Source of the DNA: Vannielia litorea
GTDB lineage: Bacteria > Pseudomonadota > Alphaproteobacteria > Rhodobacterales > Rhodobacteraceae
Direction: 5' to 3'
Length of the DNA: 64,000 nt
Assembly: GCF_900142295.1 (NCBI RefSeq)
Contig: NZ_FSRL01000001.1
Location: forward strand, 1,116,001-1,180,000
Of this stretch, positions 7,549 to 13,954 are shown piece after piece; the first letter of the stretch is position 1; the number at the start of each line of letters is the position of its first letter. Both the position numbers and the translations under genes were made by a program. The notes below the pieces were generated by a model that made no database searches, was not told the origin of the DNA, and saw nothing but the letters and a program-made list of their open reading frames with translations.

Positions 7549-9221
7549 GCGGTGCGGGCGAGATATCGCCCGCAGGGATGACGGATGGCGCTCCGCATCT
7601 GCTCATCACCGCGCGCGAGGCCTATCCGGTTTTCGAGGCGTTGGTGCTGGGGGCGCAACGGCGGGTGAGCATGAGCTTTCGGGTCTTCGATCTGCGCACG
7701 CGGCTGCACAGCGCGGCGGGTCTGGCGATCGGAAACACCTGGGCCGATCTGCTGGCCGACGCCCTGCGGCGCGGGGTCAGCCTGCGCCTCGTGATCGCCG
7801 ATTTCGACCCCATCGGCGCGGCCGAGCTGCACCGCAGCACCTGGCGGACCATGCGCCAATGCGCCGGTCTCCGCGAGATCGCCGGCAAGGTCGGCACCGG
7901 GGCGCTGGAGGTGATCGCCGCCCGCCACCCGGCCCGGATCGGGGCGGTGCCGAGCGGGCTGTTCTGGCCGGTGGCGGCCTGGCGGCTGCGCAAGGCCGCA
8001 CGCATGCTGAACGATCTGACGCCGGATGAGCGCCGGCGGTTCCTGTCGGAAGCGCCGCGGCTGCGACCGAACCTGAAGGTCGAGGAGGGTGCAGAGGGCC
8101 GGGTGCGGGCGGACTTTGCCCACAGGTTCCGGATGACGCCGGTGACGCATCACCAGAAACTCGCCGTGATCGACGGGCGCAGGCTCTATGTCGGCGGGCT
8201 CGACCTCGACGAGCGGCGCTGGGACACGCCGACGCATGACCAGCCCGCGCGGGAAACATGGCATGACGTGCAGATGGTGTTCGACGAGCCGGAACTGGTG
8301 GCCCAGGCCGAGCGCCATCTGGAGGGGTTTCTGGAGCAGTCGGCGGGGGAGGGGCCCGCGCCCGAGGGCCGGGGCACCGCCGCACCGGCGGGCGGCAGCC
8401 GGTTTCTGACCACGATCTCGGAGCCCGCGCGGTTTGCGCCCTTCCGGTTTTCGCCCAGGACCCGGTCGTCGGGCATATTCGATGCCCATCTCGCGCGGAC
8501 CGGGGAGGCGCGCAGGCTGATTTTTCTGGAGACCCAGTACTTCCGCGACCGGCGGCTGGCGCGGGCTCTGGCCCGGCGCGGCCGGGAGGAGCCGGGGTTG
8601 CATCTCGTCATGGTCCTGCCAGCTGCCCCGGAGGAGGTGGCCTTTTCGAGCGGTGGGACCGATGCCCGTTATGGGGAGTTCCTGCAATCACGCTGCCTGC
8701 GGGCGGTGCGGAAGGCGTTCGGAGACAGGTTCATCGCGCTGTCACCCGCGCAGCGGCGGCGGCCCGGACGGCCGGAGGAGGAGGCAGGCGACGAGGCGGT
8801 GGGTGCGCCCGACGGCTCCGACGACCCGGCGCATGGCCGTTCGGTGCTGCTGGGCGCGCCGGTGATCTACGTTCATGCCAAGCTCTCGGTCTTCGACGAC
8901 CGCGCCGCCATCATCTCCTCGGCCAACCTCAACGGCCGCAGCCTGCGGTGGGATACGGAGGCCGGGGTGGAGATGAGCGACCCGGCCACGGTGGCGATGA
9001 TCCGCGGTCGGGTGCTCGATCACTGGTATCCGGGCCTGGCAGAGGGGCGGCGGGCCGAAATGCTCGATCCGGCGCGCGCCTTCGGTGCCTGGGTGGCGGC
9101 CGCGCGGCGCGATGCGGCCCGCCCGCCAGAGGCCCGCGAGGGCTACCTGCTGCCCTACGACATGCGCCCCGGCAGGCGGTTTGGCATGGCTGTCTTCGGG
9201 GTGCCGGAAGAGATGGTCTGA
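7545..9221 (+). CDS. phospholipase D-like (HKD) protein
   Basis: A 558-residue protein with two complete HKD motifs: H203-Q-K205 to D210 (HHQKLAVID) and H444-A-K446 to D451 (HAKLSVFDD). Each is followed by a family-type loop (VGGLDLDERRWDTP and SANLNGRSLRWDTE). Two HKD halves make one PLD active site that acts on phosphodiesters. No signal peptide is visible, so a cytoplasmic or membrane-face location is likely. Whether it is a phospholipase, a transphosphatidylase or acts on another diester cannot be told. The start overlaps the histidine kinase stop (ATGA), which places it firmly in the nepR-ecfG operon and suggests lipid remodelling under stress. Confidence 0.88.
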   Translation: MSGAGEISPAGMTDGAPHLLITAREAYPVFEALVLGAQRRVSMSFRVFDLRTRLHSAAGLAIGNTWADLLADALRRGVSLRLVIADFDPIGAAELHRSTWRTMRQCAGLREIAGKVGTGALEVIAARHPARIGAVPSGLFWPVAAWRLRKAARMLNDLTPDERRRFLSEAPRLRPNLKVEEGAEGRVRADFAHRFRMTPVTHHQKLAVIDGRRLYVGGLDLDERRWDTPTHDQPARETWHDVQMVFDEPELVAQAERHLEGFLEQSAGEGPAPEGRGTAAPAGGSRFLTTISEPARFAPFRFSPRTRSSGIFDAHLARTGEARRLIFLETQYFRDRRLARALARRGREEPGLHLVMVLPAAPEEVAFSSGGTDARYGEFLQSRCLRAVRKAFGDRFIALSPAQRRRPGRPEEEAGDEAVGAPDGSDDPAHGRSVLLGAPVIYVHAKLSVFDDRAAIISSANLNGRSLRWDTEAGVEMSDPATVAMIRGRVLDHWYPGLAEGRRAEMLDPARAFGAWVAAARRDAARPPEAREGYLLPYDMRPGRRFGMAVFGVPEEMV

Positions 9222-9231
9222 GCCGCGCGGC

Positions 9232-10335
9232 TCACTCGATCGCGGCGGCCTCGCGCGCGGCGACCTGATCGTCGATCTCCTGTCGCCGCTCCACGGCCTC
9301 GCGCATGTCTTCGTCCATCTTCATCAGGTCGGCGACCAGCAGGACCCAGAGCAGCACCGGGATTGCCACGAACCCACCCAGCGGCCCCCAGATCCACAGG
9401 AAGAAGACCAGCGACAGGAAGATCAGCAGCGGGTTCACCTTGAGGGTCTTGCCCACGAGAGAGGGCGTGACGAACTGGCCCTCGGTCATGTTCATGGCGA
9501 GATAGACCGCCATCGGCGCCACCGCCATCACCCCGTCGAAGGCGACGATGCCGCCCAGGAGCAGCACCACGGCATAGACCGCGGGGCCGAGGTAGGGGAC
9601 GAAGTTGACCGCGAAGGCGGCGATGCCCCAGAGGATGGGCGAGCCCATGCCCAGAAGGATCATCGCGGCGGCCACGGCCAGGCCGAGGCAGGCGTTGATG
9701 AGGGTGATGGTGATGAAGTAGCGCGATACCATGTGCTCGGCGGCCATGAGCGAGGCCTTGTAGCGGTCGCGTGCGGCCGGGTTGCGGCCACCCAGCGCCT
9801 TGGCCATCCAGCCATAGACACTGTCACGGGTGAACAGAAAGAAGAACAGCACGCCCACGAAGATCATCACCTGCGCGGCGATGGTGGGCGCCAGCGCGAT
9901 GGCGTCGATGGCGGAGGGCAGGGCGACGGCGGGCTCGGCCTCGGGGGCGCTTCCGGCGGCCTCGGGGGAGATCGCGTCTTTCACGTCCTCGGTCATCTTG
10001 TTGAGCCCGCGCAGGGCATCCTGGAACTGTCGCAGGGTTTCCTGCAACTCGCTCCAGACTAGCGGCAGCTTGTCGAAGGCGCGCCACAGGACGGGTTCGA
10101 ACAGCAACGCCAGGGTGGTGAAGGCCACCAGCACGAAGGCGAGCACCGCGCCGGAGGCAACGGAGCGTGGCACCCCGAGGCGCAGCAGGAGGCCTATGGC
10201 GGGCGACAGGATCACCCCCGTGATCAGCGCCAGTACCGTCGGCGCGAGAAAATGCGACCCCTGCTTGAGAGCGGCAATCGTGAGGATTGCCGCGATGACC
10301 ATCAGCGGCACTGTGACGGAGCGGTTGCTCAACAT
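9232..10335 (-). CDS. AI-2E family transporter (PerM/YdiK-like permease)
   Basis: A 367-residue polytopic membrane protein with about eight hydrophobic segments. The family pattern shows an N-terminal pair (residues 8-60), a soluble stretch (80-155), and a C-terminal block with NFVPYLGPAVYAVVLL and EGQFVTPSLVGKTLKVNPLLIFLSL. The family is named for autoinducer-2 export, but its members include Na+/H+ antiporters and uncharacterised permeases, so the substrate is unknown. It is convergent with the phospholipase D gene (10-base gap). It sits inside the stress block, but I found no EcfG-type promoter directly upstream. Confidence 0.88.
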   Translation of the reverse strand: MLSNRSVTVPLMVIAAILTIAALKQGSHFLAPTVLALITGVILSPAIGLLLRLGVPRSVASGAVLAFVLVAFTTLALLFEPVLWRAFDKLPLVWSELQETLRQFQDALRGLNKMTEDVKDAISPEAAGSAPEAEPAVALPSAIDAIALAPTIAAQVMIFVGVLFFFLFTRDSVYGWMAKALGGRNPAARDRYKASLMAAEHMVSRYFITITLINACLGLAVAAAMILLGMGSPILWGIAAFAVNFVPYLGPAVYAVVLLLGGIVAFDGVMAVAPMAVYLAMNMTEGQFVTPSLVGKTLKVNPLLIFLSLVFFLWIWGPLGGFVAIPVLLWVLLVADLMKMDEDMREAVERRQEIDDQVAAREAAAIE

Positions 10336-10453
10336 GGGTCGGTCTCCTCGGTGGCAAGGGGTCGAGGCGCTTGCGGAACCATGCTGGGGGAATGGCCGCA
10401 GTTTGCAAGAGCCCGGCGACCGGACAGGCCGGCGCCGGGCTGTAGATCAAAGA

Positions 10454-10482
10454 GGAAGCGCCTCCGCGGGGGAGGCGCTTCC
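10454..10482. terminator. strong hairpin after the PRC-barrel gene
   Basis: A perfect 12-base stem (GGAAGCGCCTCC with GGAGGCGCTTCC) and a 5-base loop lie 14 bases beyond the PRC-barrel stop. On the minus strand it is followed by TCTTTG. It fits an intrinsic terminator for that gene and also insulates the AI-2E transporter gene downstream. Confidence 0.75.
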
Positions 10483-10495
10483 GAAAGCGGCTGGA

Positions 10496-11743
10496 TCAGC
10501 CGTCTTCATACTCGGGGAAGCTCTTCAGCTGCTCCTCGGTGGTGTTGACATAGGCACGCAGGTCATCGCCTTCGGCCTGCTTCTGGAGCGAGATGCCCGA
10601 GAAGCTGATCGCCACAGGCTTTTCACCGATACCGAGGAAACCGCCCACGTCGATGACCGCATCGGTCACCACGCCGTCGGAGGAGATCAGCACTTCGGAG
10701 ATCTCGCCCACGCGGTTGTCGTTGGGGTCGTAGACCGACAGGCCGGTCAGGTCTTCGGACGACAGCTCGGTGACCATCACGGTGGAGTAGCCGTCGCGGG
10801 TGAACTCTTCCATCGAGCCGGACTCGGCGGGGGCTTCGGCCATCTCCTGAGCGGCTTCGTCACCGGCTTCCTCGACGGCGTCGCCAGCTTCGGCCATCTC
10901 CTGAGTGGCTTCGTCGCCGGCTTCCTCGACGGCGTCGCCAGCCTCGGCCATCTCCTGAGCGGCTTCGTCGCCGGCCTCCTCGACAGCATCACCGGCTTCG
11001 GCCATCTCCTGGGCCGCCTCGTCACCGGCTTCCTCGACGGCGGCTTCGCCCTCGGCCAGTTCCTCGGTCACTTCGGCTTCTGCTTCGTCGGCGGCGTTGT
11101 CACCGGCTTCGGCCATCTCTGTCATCTCTTCGGTGTTGTTCGGATCGGCCGCCATCGGGTCGGCGGTCACGTCCTCGCCTTCGGCCATGTCGACTTCCTC
11201 GCCGGGGGTCTCCTCAAGCGGGGTGGCGACGGAGCCGTCGGTGGCCTCGGCCTGCTCCATCGGAGCCGGCTCGGTGAACTCGAAGGCCGGAGCCTGGTCG
11301 AGCGCCTCGCGCGAGGAGTTGACGGTGACGAAATACTCGCCCGGCGCATCGGCGTCGGCGACGAGGTTTAGCGAGTCCATGGTCAGGGCCACGGGCTTCT
11401 CGCCGATGCCGAGGAAACCGCCGATATCGACGATCACGCCTTCGACCTCGCCGGTGCGGGCGAGGATCACGTCGCTCACCTCGCCGATGTCTTCCCATGC
11501 GGCATCGGCCTCGGCGACGCCTTCGTCACCATACTCCATCTCTTCGGACATCGCGTAGACGCGCTTGCCGATGAAGTCGCTGGCCATCACGTCCTGCGGG
11601 TCTGCGGACTGGATGAAGCCGCCCGCGGCCATTTCGGTGCCGGCCTCGGGGGTTGCGGTGGCTTCGGGCGCGGCGGCGTCCTGCGCGAAGGCAGGCATCA
11701 CCAGCGACGCTGTCAGCGCGGTGGTTGCAAGAATGCGTTTCAT
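10496..11743 (-). CDS. exported double PRC-barrel protein with acidic tandem-repeat linker
   Basis: A 415-residue protein with an N-terminal signal peptide (about residues 1-20, ending AFAQD). Two PRC-barrel domains (about residues 50-165 and 310-410) share the closing motif VDIGGFLGIGEKPVA / IDVGGFLGIGEKPVA. Between them is a low-complexity linker of about 140 residues. It is rich in Glu and Ala and contains nearly four copies of an 18-residue repeat (core EEAGDEAAQEMAEAGDA, residues about 231-301). PRC barrels are small beta-barrel adaptor domains; their role in the periplasm is undefined. The gene has an EcfG-type promoter 59 bases upstream of its start and a strong terminator, so it is likely a monocistronic stress-induced envelope protein. 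Confidence 0.85.
   Translation of the reverse strand: MKRILATTALTASLVMPAFAQDAAAPEATATPEAGTEMAAGGFIQSADPQDVMASDFIGKRVYAMSEEMEYGDEGVAEADAAWEDIGEVSDVILARTGEVEGVIVDIGGFLGIGEKPVALTMDSLNLVADADAPGEYFVTVNSSREALDQAPAFEFTEPAPMEQAEATDGSVATPLEETPGEEVDMAEGEDVTADPMAADPNNTEEMTEMAEAGDNAADEAEAEVTEELAEGEAAVEEAGDEAAQEMAEAGDAVEEAGDEAAQEMAEAGDAVEEAGDEATQEMAEAGDAVEEAGDEAAQEMAEAPAESGSMEEFTRDGYSTVMVTELSSEDLTGLSVYDPNDNRVGEISEVLISSDGVVTDAVIDVGGFLGIGEKPVAISFSGISLQKQAEGDDLRAYVNTTEEQLKSFPEYEDG
10841..11050. repeat. 54-bp in-frame tandem repeats within the PRC-barrel gene
   Basis: The string CATCTCCTG recurs at 10841, 10895, 10949 and 11003, an exact 54-base period. Copies are near-identical, differing by a few third-position or Ala/Thr changes. 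The repeat is a multiple of three and encodes the 18-residue acidic unit, so copy number can change without breaking the frame. Confidence 0.9.
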
Positions 11744-11801
11744 TGGTCTCTCCGGATTTCTGGTTTCAGAAACTGCGGCGCTGGGCCGCTTGTGAGGAGA
11801 G

Positions 11802-11826
11802 AACCGGGAAATTGCGCCTTTGTTCC
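11802..11826 (-). promoter_or_regulatory. EcfG-type promoter of the PRC-barrel gene
   Basis: On the minus strand GGAAC (11826-11822), 16 bases, then GGTT (11805-11802), placed 59 bases before the PRC-barrel start codon. Both elements match the EcfG promoter form seen before nepR. Confidence 0.7.
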
Positions 11827-11849
11827 TCGGAATAATTCACAAGTGTTAC

Positions 11850-11874
11850 GGAACTTAATTGGCGGCGGCGCGTT
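11850..11874 (+). promoter_or_regulatory. EcfG-type promoter with no annotated gene behind it
   Basis: GGAAC (11850-11854), exactly 16 bases, then CGTT (11871-11874) on the plus strand. This is the best match to consensus in the window besides the phyR/nepR one. It points away from the PRC-barrel gene towards a hairpin-containing stretch and then the antisense strand of the DUF1328 gene. Confidence 0.6.
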
Positions 11875-11880
11875 AAGGGC

Positions 11881-11971
11881 TCTCGTGCAAGAAAAAGGTA
11901 TCGGCAATTCCTTGCCGGTCGGAATGGCGGAAAATGGCAAAAGGGGCACCCGAAGGCGCCCCTTGTCGTTT
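11881..11971 (+). ncRNA. candidate stress-induced small RNA (predicted)
   Basis: About 90 bases lie between the EcfG-type promoter at 11850 and the end of a terminator-like hairpin. They contain one compact hairpin (CGGCAA-TTCC-TTGCCG, 11902-11917) and the terminator-like hairpin at 11941-11964, followed by GTCGTTT. No start codon with a ribosome site and usable frame is seen. The transcript is inferred only from promoter plus terminator geometry. The downstream hairpin also serves as the DUF1328 gene's terminator on the other strand, so coincidence is possible. Confidence 0.4.
11941..11964. terminator. bidirectional hairpin after the DUF1328 gene
   Basis: AAGGGGC pairs with GCCCCTT, with an inner CC/GG pair and a CGAA loop. 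On the minus strand it is followed by TTTGCCATTTT, a good terminator for the DUF1328 gene 35 bases upstream. On the plus strand it is followed by the weaker GTCGTTT. Confidence 0.7.
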
Positions 11972-11998
11972 GTCCGGTCCTGGTTGCCCTGTCGGGCG

Positions 11999-12169
11999 TC
12001 AGGGCGTGCGGCCCCGCATCGCCCGCGCAACCATGGCGACCACGAAGAGGATCAGGAAGATGAAGAACAGCACCTGCGCGATGCCGGCGCTGGCGCTGGC
12101 GATGCCGCCAAATCCGAAGAGAGCAGCAATCAGCGCGATCACGAGGAAGGTAATGGCCCAGCCAAGCAT
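11999..12169 (-). CDS. DUF1328 (YtjA-like) small membrane protein
   Basis: A 56-residue protein starting [20 protein letters not shown] and ending ARAMRGRTP. Two hydrophobic segments (about 4-24 and 30-50) are separated by a Gly/Ala/Ser turn. This is the DUF1328/YtjA pattern of small inner-membrane proteins, whose function is unknown and which are often stress-induced. AGGAAA lies at the right distance before the ATG. A terminator hairpin follows the stop, and an EcfG-like element lies about 60-90 bases upstream on the same strand. The gene is well supported despite its size because length, composition, ribosome site and terminator agree. Confidence 0.88.
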   Translation of the reverse strand: MLGWAITFLVIALIAALFGFGGIASASAGIAQVLFFIFLILFVVAMVARAMRGRTP

Positions 12170-12231
12170 TGTAAGTTTCCTTTCATTTGCATGTGTTCGG
12201 GACTGCGTTGTGATCCCGATCTTGCCGACAC

Positions 12232-12257
12232 AACTTCGGCTCCGGAGCGTGGGTTCC
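12232..12257 (-). promoter_or_regulatory. possible EcfG-type promoter of the DUF1328 gene
   Basis: On the minus strand GGAAC (12257-12253), 17 bases, then AGTT (12235-12232). The spacing is one base longer than in the others and the -10 differs at one base, but it is correctly placed 63 bases before the DUF1328 start. Confidence 0.5.
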
Positions 12258-12281
12258 GGAAATTCTTTTCAATTCATTTCG

Positions 12282-12306
12282 GGAACCTTTGAAGGGGATG
12301 CCGGTT
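12282..12306 (+). promoter_or_regulatory. EcfG-type promoter of the DUF883 gene
   Basis: GGAAC (12282-12286), 16 bases, then GGTT (12303-12306) on the plus strand, 43 bases before the DUF883 start codon. It has the same form as the PRC-barrel promoter. Confidence 0.7.
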
Positions 12307-12348
12307 GAATTGTCGAATGACACACCTGAATTGAAAGGGAGACGTCAA

Positions 12349-12681
12349 ATGGCACAGGCCAAGACGACTGCAACGACCACAGAGACAAAACCCGCGGATG
12401 AGGTTTCGGCCCAGATCGCGGCGCTGAAGGCGGACATCGCCAGCCTGACCAGCGCGGTGGCCGACCTTGGCCGCGCCAAGAGCGCCGAGTTTCAGGACTA
12501 CGCGAAGGCCAAGGCCGCCGAAGCGAAGGCCAAGGCCCAGGAAGGTGCGGATTACATGAAGGCGAACGCCGAGTTCGCCTATGGCCGGGCCAATGACTTC
12601 GTTGTCGAGCGGCCGGCCACGGCGATCGGCATCGCGGCCGCCGTCGGCTTCTTGATCGGCCACTTTTCCTCCCGCAAATAA
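12349..12681 (+). CDS. DUF883 (ElaB/YqjD-like) membrane-anchored protein
   Basis: A 110-residue protein with a long Ala/Lys/Glu helical region (about residues 18-85, coiled-coil-like) and a C-terminal membrane anchor (GIAAAVGFLIGHF) ending in the short basic tail SSRK. This is the ElaB/YqjD architecture. Those E. coli proteins are tail-anchored, stress-induced and bind ribosomes; whether that role holds here is unknown. The frame continues upstream, but AAAGGGAG before the ATG at 12349 and the loss of homology support this start. An EcfG-type promoter lies 43 bases upstream, and the holin-like gene follows after one base, so they form an operon. Confidence 0.85.
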   Translation: MAQAKTTATTTETKPADEVSAQIAALKADIASLTSAVADLGRAKSAEFQDYAKAKAAEAKAKAQEGADYMKANAEFAYGRANDFVVERPATAIGIAAAVGFLIGHFSSRK

Positions 12682-12682
12682 C

Positions 12683-13024
12683 ATGCTCACGGGTTTGAAA
12701 CTGAGCCTGGCGCAGGGCCTGCGCCGGGCGGCCTTCTCGGCCGGAGCGGGGCTCTGCTTTCTGGTTGGTGCCGGGTTTCTGACGGTGGCCGGCTGGATCT
12801 ACCTGGCGGAGACGACCTCGGCGCAGACCGCGGGTCTGGTGATCGGAGCGATCTGGTTTGCCGCGGGCTTCGTTCTGCTGGGGCTTGCGAACCTGCGCCC
12901 GGCAGCTGCGCGTCGCCCCCACCATGCTGCACATCCGCCACGGCCCCAGCCCGACGGCTTTGGCATCGCGCAGGCCTTCCTGTACGGCCTCGAGGCCGGG
13001 CAGGGCTCAGCCAGGAGGAAATGA
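12683..13024 (+). CDS. small membrane protein, phage-holin-III/YqjE-like (DUF1469 type)
   Basis: A 113-residue protein with two membrane segments (about residues 19-41 and 50-71) separated by a short polar turn, then a Pro/His/Arg-rich tail to residue 113. The two-helix hairpin and its place directly after an ElaB/YqjD-like gene match the yqjD-yqjE arrangement of enterobacteria. It starts one base after the DUF883 stop and is therefore cotranscribed from the EcfG-type promoter. The call holin reflects a family name, not lytic activity; a membrane-modulating stress role is the more likely reading. Confidence 0.65.
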   Translation: MLTGLKLSLAQGLRRAAFSAGAGLCFLVGAGFLTVAGWIYLAETTSAQTAGLVIGAIWFAAGFVLLGLANLRPAAARRPHHAAHPPRPQPDGFGIAQAFLYGLEAGQGSARRK

Positions 13025-13027
13025 GGA

Positions 13028-13759
13028 ATGGAAGAGGTATGCAAGCATTGCCCGGTGGTCGACAAGGAGACCTTTGCGGGAATCTCGCTCGATGAGCTGC
13101 GCGGGATGAAGGCCTTCAAGGTCGGCGAACTGGCGGTCGACCCCGGCGCCGTGATCCTGATGGAAGGCGCCAACAGCCCGCAGCTCTACGTTGTCATGGA
13201 AGGCATGGGGCTGCGCTACAAGCTGCTCGAAGACGGCGCACGCCAGGTGCTCAACTTCGTCATGCCGGGGGATGTGCTTGGGCTCCAGGCCGCGGTGATG
13301 GGCGAGATGGGACATTCGGTCGAGGCCTCGACCTCGATGCGCCTCGCGGTGTTCAACCGCAAGGATCTCTGGGATTTCTTTCGCAGCCATCCCGAGCGCG
13401 CCTTTGACCTCACATGGGTGGCCTGCGCGGAAGAGCATTTTCTGGGCGAGGCCTTGCTGACGGTGGGCCAGCGCAGTGCGGTCGAGGCGATCGCATGGGC
13501 TCTGGTGCGGCTCTACAGCCGGGGCAAGGCGCTTGGGCTGACCCGTAATGGCGAGATGAAGCTGCCGTTCCGCCAGCAGGACCTGGCCGACGCGCTGGGC
13601 CTGTCGCTGGTGCACACCAACAAGAGCCTCGCCAAGCTCCGCGACAGGAAGCTGGCCACATGGCGAAACGGCACCCTGGCGATACACGACGTGGAGGAAA
13701 TGCGCCGCGTGGCCAAGCTCGACGCCGAGGAGAGCCCGAAGGTGCGCGCGCTGACGTGA
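13028..13759 (+). CDS. Crp/Fnr family transcriptional regulator
   Basis: A 243-residue regulator with an N-terminal cyclic-nucleotide-binding-type beta roll (about residues 30-130, with VILMEGANSPQLYVVMEGMG) and a C-terminal winged helix (FRQQDLADALGLSLVHTNKSLAKLRD, about residues 179-205). Two cysteines at positions 5 and 8 (CKHC) lie in the N-terminal leader. The four-cysteine pattern of oxygen-sensing Fnr proteins is not complete, so it is not a typical FnrL. It begins three bases after the holin-like gene and may be the last cistron of the DUF883 operon. That would place a second-tier regulator under stress control. The ligand is unknown. Confidence 0.88.
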   Translation: MEEVCKHCPVVDKETFAGISLDELRGMKAFKVGELAVDPGAVILMEGANSPQLYVVMEGMGLRYKLLEDGARQVLNFVMPGDVLGLQAAVMGEMGHSVEASTSMRLAVFNRKDLWDFFRSHPERAFDLTWVACAEEHFLGEALLTVGQRSAVEAIAWALVRLYSRGKALGLTRNGEMKLPFRQQDLADALGLSLVHTNKSLAKLRDRKLATWRNGTLAIHDVEEMRRVAKLDAEESPKVRALT

Positions 13760-13951
13760 TCAGCGCAGCGCGGTCCGGGCGGCCTCCAGGGCCGCCGAGA
13801 GCACCGCACGATCCCCGACATGATTGCACAGCAGGAGAACGAGCCGCGCGTTGAGCGCGGCGCTCTGTGTTTCGGTCAGCCCGTCATGGGCGGCGATCAA
13901 CTCGGCATAGAAGCCGTCGGGATCAGGGATGTTGGGGGCGGTGTTGAGCAT
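13760..13951 (-). CDS. DUF2783 small protein
   Basis: A 63-residue soluble helical protein (MLNTAPNIPDPDGFYAELI at the start) of the DUF2783 family. The family is found beside aromatic-ring monooxygenase genes in Alphaproteobacteria and has no known function. It is the last gene of the homogentisate cluster and starts three bases after the end of the FAD monooxygenase gene, so the two are surely cotranscribed. Its stop abuts the convergent Crp/Fnr gene directly. It may be an accessory or stabilising subunit for the monooxygenase, which is inference from gene order only. Confidence 0.8.
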   Translation of the reverse strand: MLNTAPNIPDPDGFYAELIAAHDGLTETQSAALNARLVLLLCNHVGDRAVLSAALEAARTALR

Positions 13952-13954
13952 GTC

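Noticed and set aside
10841..11050. Possible CRISPR array suggested by regular repeats
   Set aside because: The 54-base units have no unique spacers, stay in frame and lie inside a coding region, so they are protein-coding tandem repeats. The same reasoning excludes the 39-base repeats in znuA.
12683..13024. Holin-like protein as evidence of a prophage
   Set aside because: It sits in an operon with an ElaB/YqjD-like gene under an EcfG-type promoter, and no other phage gene is present.
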